64,000 nucleotides of DNA from Pseudomonas sp. (GTDB lineage Bacteria > Pseudomonadota > Gammaproteobacteria > Pseudomonadales > Pseudomonadaceae). Location of the stretch: the NCBI GenBank assembly GCA_030699825.1, contig JAUYKV010000037.1:62001-126000 (forward strand), written 5' to 3'. Positions 26,580 to 37,787 of the stretch are shown here, piece by piece. The position numbers and the translations under genes are program-made. The first letter of the stretch is position 1; each line of letters begins with the position of its first letter. The notes under the pieces were generated by a model, which saw only the letters and a list, made by a program, of their open reading frames with translations, was not told the DNA's origin and made no database searches.

Positions 26580-27778
26580 GTTGTCAGGCTCTTTACAAAG
26601 TCGCGGATACGTTCGGCGGCTGCCACGCACTCGGCCAGCGGCGCGACCAGGGCCATGCGCACGCGCCCGGCACCCGGGTTCACCCCGTCGACACTGCGCG
26701 ACAGGTAGGAGCCGGGGACCACGGTGACGTGCTCGCGGGCGAACAGCTCACGGGTAAAGGTTTCGTCGTCCAGCGGGGTTTTCGCCCACAGGTAGAAGCC
26801 GCCATCCGGTCGCTGCACATCGAGCACACCGTCGAGAATCGCCAGCACGGCGTCGAACTTCTCGCGGTACAGCGCGCGGTTGGCCGCGACGTGCTGCTCG
26901 TCGTTCCAGGCGGCGATGCTGGCCAGCTGGGTTTGCACCGGCATGGCGCAGCCGTGGTAGGTACGGTACAGCAGGAAAGATTTCAATATGTCGGCGTCGC
27001 CGGCGACAAAGCCCGAACGCAGGCCCGGCAGGTTGGAACGCTTGGACAGGCTGTGGAACACCACGCAGCGCTTGCAGTCGTTGCGGCCCAGTTCGGCGCA
27101 GGCGGTCAACAGGCCGGCGGGCGGGTTCAGCTCGTCGAAATACAGCTCGCTGTAGCACTCGTCGGCGGCGATAACGAAGTCGTACTGGTCGGCCAGCAGG
27201 ATCAGCTTCTTCAGGGTGGCCAGCGGAATCAACGCGCCGGTCGGGTTGCCGGGCGAGCAGAGGAAGAGGATCTGGCAACGCTGCCAGACATCGCTGCCGA
27301 CCGCGTCGAAATCCGGGTTGAAGCCGTGTTGCTCCAGGCACGCCAGGTAGTGCGGCTGGGCACCGGCGAGCAGGGCCGCGCCTTCGTAGATCTGGTAGAA
27401 CGGGTTGGGGCTGACTACCAGGCCGCCGACGTCACGTTGCACCACGGTCTGGGTGAAGGCGAACAGCGCCTCGCGCGTACCGTTGACCGGCAGTACCTGG
27501 CGCGCCGGGTCGAGCATGCCGGCCGGCAGATTGAAGCGCCGGCTGCACCAGTTGGCGATCGCTTCACGCAGCTCGGGTATCCCCAGGGTGCTGGGGTAGA
27601 CCGCCAGCTTCTCCAGGTTGGCGCTGAGCGCCTCGGCGACGAAATCCGGCGAGCGATGCTTGGGTTCGCCGATCGACAGGGCGATGGCCGGCTTGTCCTC
27701 GGGCGGCCGGGCGCCGGCGAGCAAGGCGCGGAGCTTTTCGAAGGGGTAGGGCTGCAACTGGTTCAAGGCGTCGTTCAT
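26576..27778 (-). CDS. dapC: N-succinyldiaminopimelate aminotransferase
   Basis: A 400-residue class I/II PLP aminotransferase that makes N-succinyl-L,L-diaminopimelate. Visible are the cofactor-binding segments VNGTREALFAF, SPNPFYQIYEGAAL, CSPGNPTGA and AADECYSELYF, and the PLP lysine in FHSLSKRSNLPGLRSGF. The start at 27778 (MNDALNQLQPYPFEKL) is supported by AGGA in the transcript; an in-frame ATG at 27814 would add 12 residues. It is followed by the ArsC-like gene with overlap and preceded by glnD on the same strand. Confidence 0.95.
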   Translation of the reverse strand: MNDALNQLQPYPFEKLRALLAGARPPEDKPAIALSIGEPKHRSPDFVAEALSANLEKLAVYPSTLGIPELREAIANWCSRRFNLPAGMLDPARQVLPVNGTREALFAFTQTVVQRDVGGLVVSPNPFYQIYEGAALLAGAQPHYLACLEQHGFNPDFDAVGSDVWQRCQILFLCSPGNPTGALIPLATLKKLILLADQYDFVIAADECYSELYFDELNPPAGLLTACAELGRNDCKRCVVFHSLSKRSNLPGLRSGFVAGDADILKSFLLYRTYHGCAMPVQTQLASIAAWNDEQHVAANRALYREKFDAVLAILDGVLDVQRPDGGFYLWAKTPLDDETFTRELFAREHVTVVPGSYLSRSVDGVNPGAGRVRMALVAPLAECVAAAERIRDFVKSLTT

Positions 27779-27839
27779 GTTTCTTTTCCTGGGTGCTACA
27801 AGCGGCGGCCGCACGAGATGTGGCTTGCCGCTGTCTCGA

Positions 27840-30542
27840 TCAAATGGTTATCCGGCTTGGCTCTGTGCTCTGTCCGTTGGCGTCCGAGAGCTGCTCGATG
27901 ATGGTTTCCTGCAGCCGGCGGCAGAGTTCGGGATCGGACAGCGGCTGGTTGTTGGCGTCGGTGACGAAGAACACGTCTTCCACCCGCTCGCCGAGGGTGG
28001 CGATCTTGGCGTTTTGCAGCGACAGGTCGAAGTCGAGGAAGATCCGGCCGACCCTGGCCAGCAGGCCCGGTCGATCGGGGGCGGTAAGCTCGAGGATGGT
28101 CACCGGGCGCTGCGCATCGTTGTGGATGGTCACCCGTGGGGCGAAGGCGAAATGCTTGAGCTGGCGCGGCACCCGACGCTGGATGATGCTCGGGTACTCG
28201 TCGGGGTTCTTCAATGCATCGATCAGGCCCTGGCGGATCTGCTTGATGCGTGCCGGGTTGTCGCCGATCGAGCCGCCTTCGGCCTCCAGCACTATGTAGG
28301 TGTCGAGGGTGAACTGGCTGGTCGAGGTGAGAATTCGGGCGTCATGGATGCTCAGGTTGAGCTGGGCCATGGCGGCCACGGTCACGGCGAAGAAGTCGTG
28401 TTGGTCGGCGGCATAGATGAAGATCTGGGTGCCGCCCTCGAACTCGCGTTGGGTGGTTTCCTTGATCAGAACCAGCGGATTGCCGTCGTTGGCGTGCTGC
28501 AGGATCGCCTCGGCATGCCAGGCCACGTCGCCGGCGGTGTGGCGCAGGAAGTAGTTGTCGCCCAGTTGCGCCCACAGCTGCTCGGCGTCGTCGGGATCGG
28601 TGCCGCCGCGCACCAGGATGTCCAGGGCGGCGCTCTGGGTCATGCGAATCTGTTCTTCACGATCCAGCGGGTTTTCCAGGCCGCGGTTTAGGGCGCGCTT
28701 GGTCTCGGTGTAGAGCTGGCGCAGCAGGCTGGCGCGCCAGGAGTTCCACAGGCTGGGGTTGGTAGCGTTGATGTCGGCCACGGTCAGCACGTAGAGGTAG
28801 TCCAGGCGCGTCTGGTCGCCGACCAGGCGGGCGAAATCGAAGATCACCTGGGGGTCGGAGAGGTCCTTGCGTTGGGCGGTGGTCGACATCATCAGGTGGT
28901 TCCGCACCAGCCAGACGATCAGCTTGCTGTCCCAGTTAGGCAGTTGATGGCGCACGCAGAAGGTCTCGGCGTCTACCGCGCCCAGCTCGGAGTGGTCGCC
29001 GCCGCGGCCCTTGCCGATGTCGTGGAAGAGCCCGGCCAGGTAGATCAGCTCGGGCTTGGGCAGCTTGCCGATCAGCTTGCTGGCCAGGGGGAACTTCTCG
29101 GCCAGTTCCGCCCATTTGAACTTGCGCAGGTGCTTGATCAGGTTGAGGGTGTGCGCATCGACCGTATAGATGTGGAACAGGTCGTGCTGCATCTGCCCGA
29201 CAATATGCCCGAACTCGGGCAGGTAGCGGCCGAGAATGCCGTAGCGGTTCATCCTCCTCAGGTTGCGGTGGATGCCCTGCGGGGTCTTGAACAGTTCGAT
29301 GAATAGGCTGGTATTACGGATGTCATTGCGGAACTCGTCATCGATCAGATAACGGTGATCGCGCAGCAGGCGAATGCTGTCGGCGCACACGCCTTTGATC
29401 TCGGGGTGCTGGGCCATCAGCACGAAGATTTCCAAAATGGCGAAGGGCGTGCGTTTGAAGACGTTGGGGTGGGTGACTTCGATATAGCCGTCGCGCAGCT
29501 GGAAGCGGCTGTTGAGCGGCTGCGCCTGCCCGCTTTGGCCGGCGCGGAGGATTTCTTCCTCGAAGTGCTGATTGATCAGGTCGCTCAGCTCGGCGATGCC
29601 CATCACCACCCGGTAGTACTTCTGCATGAAGCGTTCGATCGCCAGTTTGGCGTCGCCATCTTCATAACCCAGCAGGCTGGCGATCTCGCGCTGGTGGTCG
29701 AACAGCAGGCGGTCTTCGGCGCGACTGGCGAGCATGTGCAGGGCGTAGCGCACCTTCCAGAGGAATTCCTGGCTGGACACCAGCAGGGCGTATTCGCTTT
29801 CCAGGAGAAAGCCCTGGCCGACCATGGCGTGCAGATTCAAGGTGCCGAAATGCCGGCGGGCGACCCAGAGGATGGTCTGGATATCGCGCAGGCCGCCCGG
29901 CGAGCCCTTGACGTTGGGTTCGAGGTTGTACTCGGTGTCGTTGTACTTGGCATGGCGGGCGCGCTGTTCCTTGCGCTTGGCCAGGTAGAACTGCTTGCTC
30001 GGCCACATCTGCGCGGTGCTGGTGACGTCCTGCATGCGCTGGCGCAGGCGTTCGGGGCCGGCGATGGTGCGGCTTTCCATCAGGTTGGTAACCACCGTCA
30101 GGTCGGCGCGGGCTTCTTCGGCGCACTCGTCGACCGAGCGCACGCTTTGCCCGACTTCCAGGCCGATGTCCCAGAGCAGGGTGAGGAAGCGTTCGATCGG
30201 CTCGCGGAAGGTTTCGTGGTCGGCGCCGCCCAGCAGGATCAGCAGGTCGATGTCCGAGTAGGGGTGCAGCTCGCCCCGGCCATAGCCGCCCACCGCCAGC
30301 AGGGCGATCTCGGCGTCCTCGCTCCACTCCAGGCGATCCCAGGCTTCACGCAGGATCTGGTCGGTGAACCAGGCGCGATCCTCGACCAGCCGGCGCACCT
30401 CGCGACCCGCCTTGAAACGCGCGTCGAGCACCTCGTGGGCGCGGCGAATGACCTTCTTGAAGGCACCGATGGGGCTGGCCTTCAGCGCCAGTTCGGCCTG
30501 GAATTGCCCACGGTCGAACAGCTCGGAGTCTACCTGCGGCAT
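27840..30542 (-). CDS. glnD: Bifunctional PII uridylyltransferase / uridylyl-removing enzyme
   Basis: A 900-residue nitrogen sensor that uridylylates PII proteins under nitrogen limitation and removes UMP when glutamine is high. The nucleotidyltransferase motif is [19 protein letters not shown], with catalytic D97 and D99. The HD domain for UMP removal shows [17 protein letters not shown], and two ACT domains for glutamine sensing follow ([19 protein letters not shown] near 710 and [20 protein letters not shown] near 815). The start [12 protein letters not shown] is chosen since it gives the usual 900 residues and has AAGGAAGAG upstream. map precedes it closely. Confidence 0.97.
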   Translation of the reverse strand: MPQVDSELFDRGQFQAELALKASPIGAFKKVIRRAHEVLDARFKAGREVRRLVEDRAWFTDQILREAWDRLEWSEDAEIALLAVGGYGRGELHPYSDIDLLILLGGADHETFREPIERFLTLLWDIGLEVGQSVRSVDECAEEARADLTVVTNLMESRTIAGPERLRQRMQDVTSTAQMWPSKQFYLAKRKEQRARHAKYNDTEYNLEPNVKGSPGGLRDIQTILWVARRHFGTLNLHAMVGQGFLLESEYALLVSSQEFLWKVRYALHMLASRAEDRLLFDHQREIASLLGYEDGDAKLAIERFMQKYYRVVMGIAELSDLINQHFEEEILRAGQSGQAQPLNSRFQLRDGYIEVTHPNVFKRTPFAILEIFVLMAQHPEIKGVCADSIRLLRDHRYLIDDEFRNDIRNTSLFIELFKTPQGIHRNLRRMNRYGILGRYLPEFGHIVGQMQHDLFHIYTVDAHTLNLIKHLRKFKWAELAEKFPLASKLIGKLPKPELIYLAGLFHDIGKGRGGDHSELGAVDAETFCVRHQLPNWDSKLIVWLVRNHLMMSTTAQRKDLSDPQVIFDFARLVGDQTRLDYLYVLTVADINATNPSLWNSWRASLLRQLYTETKRALNRGLENPLDREEQIRMTQSAALDILVRGGTDPDDAEQLWAQLGDNYFLRHTAGDVAWHAEAILQHANDGNPLVLIKETTQREFEGGTQIFIYAADQHDFFAVTVAAMAQLNLSIHDARILTSTSQFTLDTYIVLEAEGGSIGDNPARIKQIRQGLIDALKNPDEYPSIIQRRVPRQLKHFAFAPRVTIHNDAQRPVTILELTAPDRPGLLARVGRIFLDFDLSLQNAKIATLGERVEDVFFVTDANNQPLSDPELCRRLQETIIEQLSDANGQSTEPSRITI

Positions 30543-30586
30543 GCGCTGCTCTTCCTTTATAGGGGCGACTATAGGGGCGGCGATCA

Positions 30587-31369
30587 TCAGGCCGACGTGC
30601 GGGGGATGGTGTCGTCGCTGCGCAGGGTGAAGATCTCGTAGCCGTTGGCGGTGACCAGGATGGTGTGCTCCCACTGCGCCGAGAGCTTGCGGTCCTTGGT
30701 GATCGCGGTCCAGCCGTCGCCGAGCAGGCGGGTTTCCGCGCGGCCCTGGTTGATCATCGGCTCGATGGTGAAGGTCATGCCTTCCTTGAGTTCCAGGCCG
30801 GTGCCGGCGCGGCCGTAGTGCAGCACCTGCGGCTCTTCGTGGAACACCGCGCCAATGCCATGGCCGCAGTACTCGCGCACCACCGAGAAACCGTTCTTCT
30901 CCGCATGCTTCTGGATCACTTCGCCGATGTCGCCGAGGCGGGTTCCGGGGCGTACGATTTCGATGCCTTTGTACATGCACTCCTGGGTGATCTTGGCCAG
31001 GCGCTCGGCCCACTCAGGCACCTTGCCGACCATGAACATCTTGCTGGTGTCGCCGTGATAGCCGTCCTTGATCACGGTGATGTCGATGTTCAGCACGTCG
31101 CCTTCCTTCAGCGGCTTCTCGTTGGGGATGCCGTGGCAGACCACATGGTTGATCGAGGTACAGATCGACTTGGGGAAGCCCTTGTAGTTGAGGGGGGCGG
31201 GGATGGCCTGTTGCACATTGACGATGTAGTCATGGCAGAGGCGATCCAGTTCTTCAGTGGTGACACCGGGCTTGACGTGTTCGCCGATCATTTCCAGTAC
31301 GTCGGCAGCCAGGCGGCCGGCTACGCGCATTTTTTCGATTTCATCGGGCGTCTTGATGGTGACGGTCAT
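30587..31369 (-). CDS. map: Type I methionine aminopeptidase
   Basis: A 260-residue metallo-enzyme that removes the N-terminal methionine from new proteins. Metal ligands are recognisable in [19 protein letters not shown] (two Asp), CGHGIG (His), FTIEPMI (Glu) and WEHTILV (Glu). The length is normal. It is divergent from rpsB, a conserved arrangement, and is followed 44 bases later by glnD, probably in one transcript. Confidence 0.97.
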   Translation of the reverse strand: MTVTIKTPDEIEKMRVAGRLAADVLEMIGEHVKPGVTTEELDRLCHDYIVNVQQAIPAPLNYKGFPKSICTSINHVVCHGIPNEKPLKEGDVLNIDITVIKDGYHGDTSKMFMVGKVPEWAERLAKITQECMYKGIEIVRPGTRLGDIGEVIQKHAEKNGFSVVREYCGHGIGAVFHEEPQVLHYGRAGTGLELKEGMTFTIEPMINQGRAETRLLGDGWTAITKDRKLSAQWEHTILVTANGYEIFTLRSDDTIPRTSA

Positions 31370-31658
31370 ATAGGCTCTCGGGCACAGACTGAAAAGAGGG
31401 CTATGTTAGCAGTTTCAAGCTGCAAGCCCCAAAGGCAGCAGCAAGCGGCAAGGCGAGCGGCCACCGTTCTGCTTCTGTTTGTCGCTTGTAGCTTGCCGCT
31501 GCCTTTTATGGTATAAAACGCGCCGCTTTACGGGCTGTCTGCCTGGAAGCTTTAATCCACACACGCATCGACACGATTTCCTGGGTGCCTTTCGCCAAGT
31601 GCGGATGGTTGGAGATTGGGATGCGTGGAGGCCTAACCCGACTTATCAAGGAACTATC
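31370..31658 (+). promoter_or_regulatory. rpsB promoter and mRNA leader
   Basis: A divergent region between map and rpsB. An extended -10 element TGGTATAAA (31509-31517) gives a likely rpsB start near 31524 and a leader of about 135 nt. The leader ends with GGAGGCCTAACCCGACTTAT and AAGGA before the ATG; similar sequences precede rpsB in other Pseudomonas. In E. coli S2 represses the rpsB-tsf mRNA through its leader, and the same is inferred here. The upstream part (31413-31500) is a repeat of AGCTGCAAGC/GCTTGTAGCTTGCCGCTGCC words. Confidence 0.6.
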
Positions 31659-32408
31659 ATGTCCCAAGTCAATATGCGCGATATGCTGAAGGCCGGTGTG
31701 CACTTCGGTCACCAGACCCGTTACTGGAACCCGAAAATGGGCAAGTACATTTTCGGCGCGCGTAACAAGATCCACATCATCAACCTCGAAAAAACCCTGC
31801 CGATGTTCAACGACGCGCTGTCGTTCGTTGAGAAGCTGGCTACCGGCAAGAACAAGATCCTGTTCGTCGGCACCAAGCGTTCCGCCGGCAAGATCGTTGC
31901 TCAGGAAGCTGCACGTTGCGGCTCGCCGTACGTCGATCATCGCTGGTTGGGCGGCATGCTGACCAACTACAAGACCATCCGCGCTTCGATCAAGCGTCTG
32001 CGTGATCTGGAAGTTCAGTCCCAGGACGGCACTTTCACCAAGCTGACCAAGAAAGAAGCCCTGATGCGCACCCGTGATCTGGAAAAACTGGATCGCAGCC
32101 TGGGTGGTATCAAGGACATGGGCGGTCTGCCGGACGCTCTGTTCGTGATCGACGTTGACCACGAGCGCATTGCTATCACCGAAGCCAACAAGCTGGGTAT
32201 CCCGGTCATTGGCGTGGTCGATACCAACAGCAGCCCGGAAGGCGTTGACTACATCATCCCGGGTAACGACGACGCTATTCGCGCCATCCAGTTGTACATG
32301 GGTGCCATGGCTGACGCCGTAGTTCGCGGACGCACCAACACCGGCGGCACCGACGAATTCGTCGAGCAAGCCCCGGCAGCTCCTGCGGCCGAAGCCGCTC
32401 AGGGCTAA
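31659..32408 (+). CDS. rpsB: 30S ribosomal protein S2
   Basis: A 249-residue small-subunit protein. It begins [20 protein letters not shown] and carries the family signatures [20 protein letters not shown] and [20 protein letters not shown]. The C terminus is an Ala/Pro/Glu-rich tail. The start follows AAGGA at good distance. Codon use is strongly biased to highly expressed codons. A strong terminator follows, and tsf lies beyond it, as in other proteobacteria. Confidence 0.98.
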   Translation: MSQVNMRDMLKAGVHFGHQTRYWNPKMGKYIFGARNKIHIINLEKTLPMFNDALSFVEKLATGKNKILFVGTKRSAGKIVAQEAARCGSPYVDHRWLGGMLTNYKTIRASIKRLRDLEVQSQDGTFTKLTKKEALMRTRDLEKLDRSLGGIKDMGGLPDALFVIDVDHERIAITEANKLGIPVIGVVDTNSSPEGVDYIIPGNDDAIRAIQLYMGAMADAVVRGRTNTGGTDEFVEQAPAAPAAEAAQG

Positions 32409-32435
32409 GCGCTAAGCGTCAGGCGTTACTCGCTG

Positions 32436-32466
32436 GGCAAAAAGGGGGCTAGGCCCCCTTTTTGCC
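32436..32466. terminator. Intrinsic terminator/attenuator between rpsB and tsf
   Basis: A perfect 14-bp stem (GGCAAAAAGGGGGC / GCCCCCTTTTTGCC) with loop TAG. Read forward it gives a G/C stem followed by U5. It would reduce transcription into tsf relative to rpsB; the symmetric A and T runs mean it could act on either strand. Confidence 0.88.
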
Positions 32467-32584
32467 ACATTGAAAACCATTGTCGGCCGGTTGCTGTTCG
32501 TAGAGTCCGGGCAATGTGTTTACAGAATTGATCGCCCGTTCAGGCGGGTGGAATGGTTAACAACCTATCCAAGAGGAATTTGAA

Positions 32585-33454
32585 ATGGCAGAGATTACTG
32601 CGGCATTAGTCAAGGAGCTGCGTGAGCGCACTGGCGAAGGCATGATGGATTGCAAAAAGGCCTTGACCAAGGCCGGCGGCGACATCGAGAAAGCCATCGA
32701 TGACATGCGTGCTTCCGGCGCGATCAAGGCGGCCAAGAAGGCAGGCAACATCGCGGCCGAAGGTGCTATCGCGGTCAAGGTTGCCGAAGACGGCAAGTCG
32801 GCCGTGATCCTCGAAGTCAACTCGCAAACCGACTTCCTGGCTCTGCAGGACGATTTCAAGAACTTCGTCAACGGCAGCCTGGAAAAGGCCTTCGCTGACA
32901 AGCTGGCCGATGCGGCGCCACTGATTGCCGCTCAGGAAGAAGCGCGCCTGGCCCTGGTGGCCAAGGTCGGCGAGAACGTCAACATTCGTCGTCTGGCGCG
33001 CGTTGAAGGCGACGTGGTCGGCGCTTACCTGCACGGCAACAAGATTGGTGTGGTCGTGGTCCTCAACGGCGGTGACGCCGAGCTGGCCAGGGACATCGCC
33101 ATGCACGTGGCCGCCAGCAACCCGGAGTTCCTGCTGCCTACAGAAGTTTCCGCTGAAGCGATCGAACGCGAGAAAGCCGTGTTCATGAGCCTCAACGAAG
33201 ACAAGATCAAGGGCAAGCCGGCTGAAATCGTCGAGAAGATGGTGGGTGGCCGTATCCAGAAGTTCCTCGCCGAGGCCAGTCTGGTCGAGCAGTCCTTCGT
33301 CAAGGACCCGGAAATCAAGGTCGGTGCTCTGGCCAAGAAAGGCGGCGCTGAAATCGTTTCCTTCACGCGTTTCCAGGTCGGTGAAGGCATCGAGAAGCCG
33401 GTAGACAACTTCGCCGAAGAAGTTGCGGCACAACTGGCTGCCAGCAAGCAGTAA
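32585..33454 (+). CDS. tsf: Translation elongation factor Ts
   Basis: A 289-residue guanine-nucleotide exchange factor for EF-Tu. The N-terminal UBA-like module reads ALVKELRERTGEGMMDCKKA. The conserved core has the TDF motif in NSQTDFLALQDDF, and the C-terminal part includes LVEQSFVKDP. AGAGGAA precedes the ATG at good distance. It is second in the rpsB-tsf pair, with a hairpin on each side. Confidence 0.98.
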   Translation: MAEITAALVKELRERTGEGMMDCKKALTKAGGDIEKAIDDMRASGAIKAAKKAGNIAAEGAIAVKVAEDGKSAVILEVNSQTDFLALQDDFKNFVNGSLEKAFADKLADAAPLIAAQEEARLALVAKVGENVNIRRLARVEGDVVGAYLHGNKIGVVVVLNGGDAELARDIAMHVAASNPEFLLPTEVSAEAIEREKAVFMSLNEDKIKGKPAEIVEKMVGGRIQKFLAEASLVEQSFVKDPEIKVGALAKKGGAEIVSFTRFQVGEGIEKPVDNFAEEVAAQLAASKQ

Positions 33455-33477
33455 GACGCTTTATAGTTGTCGCCCCG

Positions 33478-33510
33478 AAGAGGCTGCCCGCTCACGCGCG
33501 CGGCCTCTTT
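33478..33510 (+). terminator. Intrinsic terminator after tsf
   Basis: Arms AAGAGGC (33478-33484) and GCCTCTT (33503-33509) with an 18-base G/C-rich loop able to pair further, then a short T run. It lies about 23 bases past the tsf stop and separates it from pyrH. Confidence 0.65.
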
Positions 33511-33649
33511 GTCGAATTAAGGGGCTATCGGGCTGTTTGCTGCGCCGATGGTAGGCGCTGCACAACTGGCTCGGGGCGCCGTCGAGGCGCCCGATTAATC
33601 CGTGCCGCAAGGTGCGCAACGAATGCAAACGCCGCAGGAGAGACTGGTA

Positions 33650-34393
33650 ATGGCTCAGCAGGTGAGTGGTCGTCAACCGCGCTATAAGCGCATTCTGCTC
33701 AAACTCAGCGGCGAGGCCCTGATGGGGTCGGAAGATTTCGGCATCGATCCCAAGGTGCTCGATCGCATGGCCCTGGAAGTCGGCCAGTTGGTGGGGATCG
33801 GCGTGCAGGTCGGCCTGGTCATCGGCGGTGGCAACCTGTTTCGTGGAGCGGCGCTCTCTGCGGCCGGCATGGATCGGGTCACCGGCGACCATATGGGTAT
33901 GCTGGCCACCGTGATGAACGCCCTGGCCATGCGCGATGCGCTGGAGCGATCGAATATCCCGGCAATCGTGATGTCGGCGATTTCCATGGTCGGGGTGACC
34001 GATCACTACGACCGGCGCAAGGCATTGCGGCATCTGAAAACCGGTGAAGTGGTGATTTTCGCCGCTGGCACCGGCAATCCGTTCTTCACTACCGATTCGG
34101 CCGCCTGTCTGCGGGCCATCGAGACCGATGCCGACGTGGTGCTGAAGGCGACCAAGGTGGACGGGGTGTACACCGCCGATCCGTTCAAGGATCCGCATGC
34201 GGAGAAATTCGACCACCTGACTTACGATGAAGTGCTGGATCGCAAGCTCGGCGTGATGGATCTGACGGCCATCTGCCTGTGCCGCGATCACAAGATGCCG
34301 TTGCGCGTCTTCAATATGAATAAACCCGGTGCCCTGCTGAATATCGTGCTGGGCGGCGCCGAAGGTACTCTGATCGAGGAAAGTGAAAAATGA
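33650..34393 (+). CDS. pyrH: UMP kinase
   Basis: A 247-residue hexameric amino-acid-kinase-fold enzyme converting UMP to UDP. The N-terminal [13 protein letters not shown] and glycine-rich [11 protein letters not shown] motifs, and [20 protein letters not shown], are diagnostic. ATG 33650 is chosen because CAGGAGAG lies just upstream; an earlier in-frame ATG (33602) has no such support. It overlaps frr by four bases. Confidence 0.97.
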   Translation: MAQQVSGRQPRYKRILLKLSGEALMGSEDFGIDPKVLDRMALEVGQLVGIGVQVGLVIGGGNLFRGAALSAAGMDRVTGDHMGMLATVMNALAMRDALERSNIPAIVMSAISMVGVTDHYDRRKALRHLKTGEVVIFAAGTGNPFFTTDSAACLRAIETDADVVLKATKVDGVYTADPFKDPHAEKFDHLTYDEVLDRKLGVMDLTAICLCRDHKMPLRVFNMNKPGALLNIVLGGAEGTLIEESEK

Positions 34394-34947
34394 TCAACGA
34401 GATCAAGAAAGACACCCAGGAACGCATGCAGAAGAGCCTGGATTCGCTGATCCATGCTTTCAGCCGTATTCGCACCGGCCAGGCTCACCCGAGCATCCTG
34501 GGTGGGGTGATGGTGTCTTATTACGGTGCCGACACCCCCTTGAATCAGGTGGCCAACGTGACCGTCAAGGATTCGCGCACCCTGCAGGTCGTGGCGTTCG
34601 AGCGCGGCATGCTGGCTGCCGTCGATAAGGCGATCCAGAGTTCCGGCCTGGGCTTCAATCCGACCAACCTGGGCGAGCTGCTGCTGATTTCCATGCCGGC
34701 GCTGACCGAAGAGACCCGCAAGGGCTTCACCAAGCAGGCGCGTGATGCCGCGGAAGATGGCCGCATTGCCGTGCGCAATATTCGCCGTGATGCCTTGAGT
34801 CAGTTGAAGGATCTGGTCAAGGAGAAAGAAATCAGCGAAGACGAAGAGCGTCGCGCCGCCGATGATATCCAGAAGCTGACGGACAAGTTCGTGGCCGAAA
34901 TCGAAGTGGCCGTGAAGCAGAAAGAAGCGGATCTGATGGCCGTCTAG
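34390..34947 (+). CDS. frr: Ribosome recycling factor
   Basis: A 185-residue protein that, with EF-G, splits post-termination ribosomes. It shows family sequence throughout ([60 protein letters not shown]) and the long three-helix-bundle composition. The start codon overlaps the pyrH stop (ATGA), and uppS begins 16 bases after its stop. Confidence 0.97.
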   Translation: MINEIKKDTQERMQKSLDSLIHAFSRIRTGQAHPSILGGVMVSYYGADTPLNQVANVTVKDSRTLQVVAFERGMLAAVDKAIQSSGLGFNPTNLGELLLISMPALTEETRKGFTKQARDAAEDGRIAVRNIRRDALSQLKDLVKEKEISEDEERRAADDIQKLTDKFVAEIEVAVKQKEADLMAV

Positions 34948-34963
34948 CGGTCAGGAGATCTTC

Positions 34964-35718
34964 ATGCACAAGTCCAAAAACGGCGCCAAAGCGGCCGTGC
35001 CACGTCATGTGGCGATCATCATGGACGGCAATAACCGCTGGGCACGCAAGCGTCTGTTGCCGGGGATTGCCGGGCACAAGGCCGGTGTCGATGCGGTGCG
35101 CGCGGTCATCGAGGTATGCGCCGAGGCCGGGGTCGAGGTGTTGACCCTGTTCGCCTTCTCCAGCGAGAACTGGCAGCGCCCGGCCGATGAGGTGAGCGCG
35201 CTGATGGAGCTGTTCCTCGGTGCGCTGCGGCGTGAGACGAAGAAGCTCAACGACAACGGCATCAGTCTGCGCATCATCGGCGATCGCTCGCGTTTCCATC
35301 CGGAGCTGCAGGCGGCCATGCGCGAGGCCGAGGCCATGACCTCCGGCGATAAGCGTTTTATCCTGCAGATTGCCGCCAACTATGGCGGCCAGTGGGATAT
35401 CGCGCAGGCGGCGCAGCGTCTGGCTCGCGAGGTCCAGGGCGGACACCTGCAGCCTGAAGATATTACCCCCGGGCTGTTGCAGGGCTGCCTGGCGACCGGC
35501 GATTTGCCCTTGCCCGACCTGTGCATTCGCACGGGTGGCGAGCATCGCATCAGTAATTTCCTGTTATGGCAGTTGGCCTACAGCGAGCTGTATTTCTCTG
35601 ACCTGTTCTGGCCGGATTTCAAGCACGATGCCATGCGCAAGGCCTTGGCGGATTACGCCAGACGCCAGCGGCGTTTTGGCCGGTCCGCTGAACAGGTCGA
35701 TGCCGAGGCGCGTGCCTG

Positions 35719-35719
<1 letters not shown>
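34964..35719 (+). CDS. uppS: Undecaprenyl diphosphate synthase (cis-prenyltransferase)
   Basis: A 251-residue enzyme that extends farnesyl diphosphate with eight isopentenyl units to make the C55 lipid carrier precursor for peptidoglycan and O-antigen. The catalytic Asp is D21 in HVAIIMDGNNRWARKR. Other signatures are TLFAFSSENWQRP and DLCIRTGGEHRISNFLLWQL. AGGAGA precedes the ATG. The stop overlaps the cdsA start by one base (TGATG). Confidence 0.97.
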
Positions 35720-36530
<811 letters not shown>

Positions 36531-36534
<4 letters not shown>

Positions 36535-37718
36535 ACCAGTTGCAGCAGATTACGGTGCTCGGGGCCACGGGTTCCATCGGCCTCAGCACCCTGGATGTGA
36601 TCGCCAGGCACCCCGAGCGTTATCAGGTGTTTGCCTTGTCCGGCTTCAGCCGTCTGGTTGAACTGGAAGCACTGTGCGTGATTTACCGGCCGCGCTACGC
36701 CGTGGTACCGGATGAGCGTTCGGCGCGCCACCTGCAGGGCAGCTTGCATGCCGCAGGGCTGGCGACGCGGGTGCTGTTCGGCGAGCAGGGCCTGTGCGAA
36801 GTGGCCGCCCATCCCGAGGTGGATGCGGTAATGGCGGCCATCGTCGGCGCGGCGGGGCTCAAACCGACTCTGGCGGCAGTCGAGACGGGCAAGAAGGTCC
36901 TGCTGGCCAACAAGGAGGCGCTGGTGATGTCCGGCGCCCTGTTTATCGAGGCGGTGCGGCGCAGTGGCGCGGTCTTGCTGCCTATCGACAGCGAGCACAA
37001 TGCGATCTTCCAGTGCTTGCCCGGCGATTATGCCCGCGGGTTGGAACAGGTGGGCGTGCGGCGGATTCTGCTGACCGCATCCGGCGGGCCGTTCCGCGAG
37101 ACGCCACTGGCGCAGTTGCACGAGGTCTCTCCCGAGCAAGCCTGTGCCCATCCCAATTGGTCGATGGGGCGCAAGATCTCGGTGGATTCGGCGAGCATGA
37201 TGAACAAGGGTCTCGAGTTGATCGAGGTCTGCTGGCTGTTCGACGCCAAGCCGGCGCAGGTCGAGGTGGTGATCCATCCGCAGAGCGTGATCCATTCGCT
37301 GGTCGACTATGTCGATGGTTCGGTGTTGGCGCAGCTGGGTAACCCGGACATGCGCACGCCGATCAGCCATGCCCTGGCCTGGCCGCAGCGCATCGATTCG
37401 GGTGTGGCGCCGCTGGACCTGTTCGCCATCGCCCGGCTGGACTTCCAGGCGCCGGACGAACAGCGCTTTCCCTGCTTGCGACTGGCACGCGAGGCGGCAG
37501 AGGCGGGCGGCAGTGTGCCGGCCATGCTCAATGCGGCCAATGAAGTGGCGGTTGCGGCCTTTCTCGAGCGACGCATTCGCTTTCCCGAGATCGCGAGTAT
37601 CATTGAGGCTGTGCTGAACGCCGAGCCGGGCGTTGCGGTCGAAAGTGTGGAAGCAGTCCTGGCGGCAGATCGTCGAGCGCGTGAGCTTGCCGAGCAATGG
37701 CTGAATCGTCGTGGTTGA
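36531..37718 (+). CDS. dxr: 1-deoxy-D-xylulose 5-phosphate reductoisomerase
   Basis: A 395-residue NADPH-dependent enzyme that makes 2-C-methylerythritol 4-phosphate, the first committed step of the MEP isoprenoid pathway. The NADPH-binding motif is GATGSIG (11-17). Metal and substrate binding regions are [21 protein letters not shown] and [23 protein letters not shown] 36531 overlaps the cdsA stop (ATGA). It feeds the isoprenoid supply used by uppS two genes upstream. Confidence 0.97.
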
Positions 37719-37787
37719 TCAGCGCAAGCAGAAAACCTCTGGGCTGGCCATTTGCTGCGAGCACAGCCCCGGTCGCGGAGAAGCTAG

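Noticed and set aside
30543..31013. GlnD extended upstream to about 1057 residues
   Set aside because: The extra part overlaps map on the same strand in another frame and does not resemble GlnD; the start at 30542 gives the family length.
31370..31658. Riboswitch upstream of rpsB
   Set aside because: No known ligand-binding core is visible; the known mechanism for this position is S2 protein feedback on the leader.
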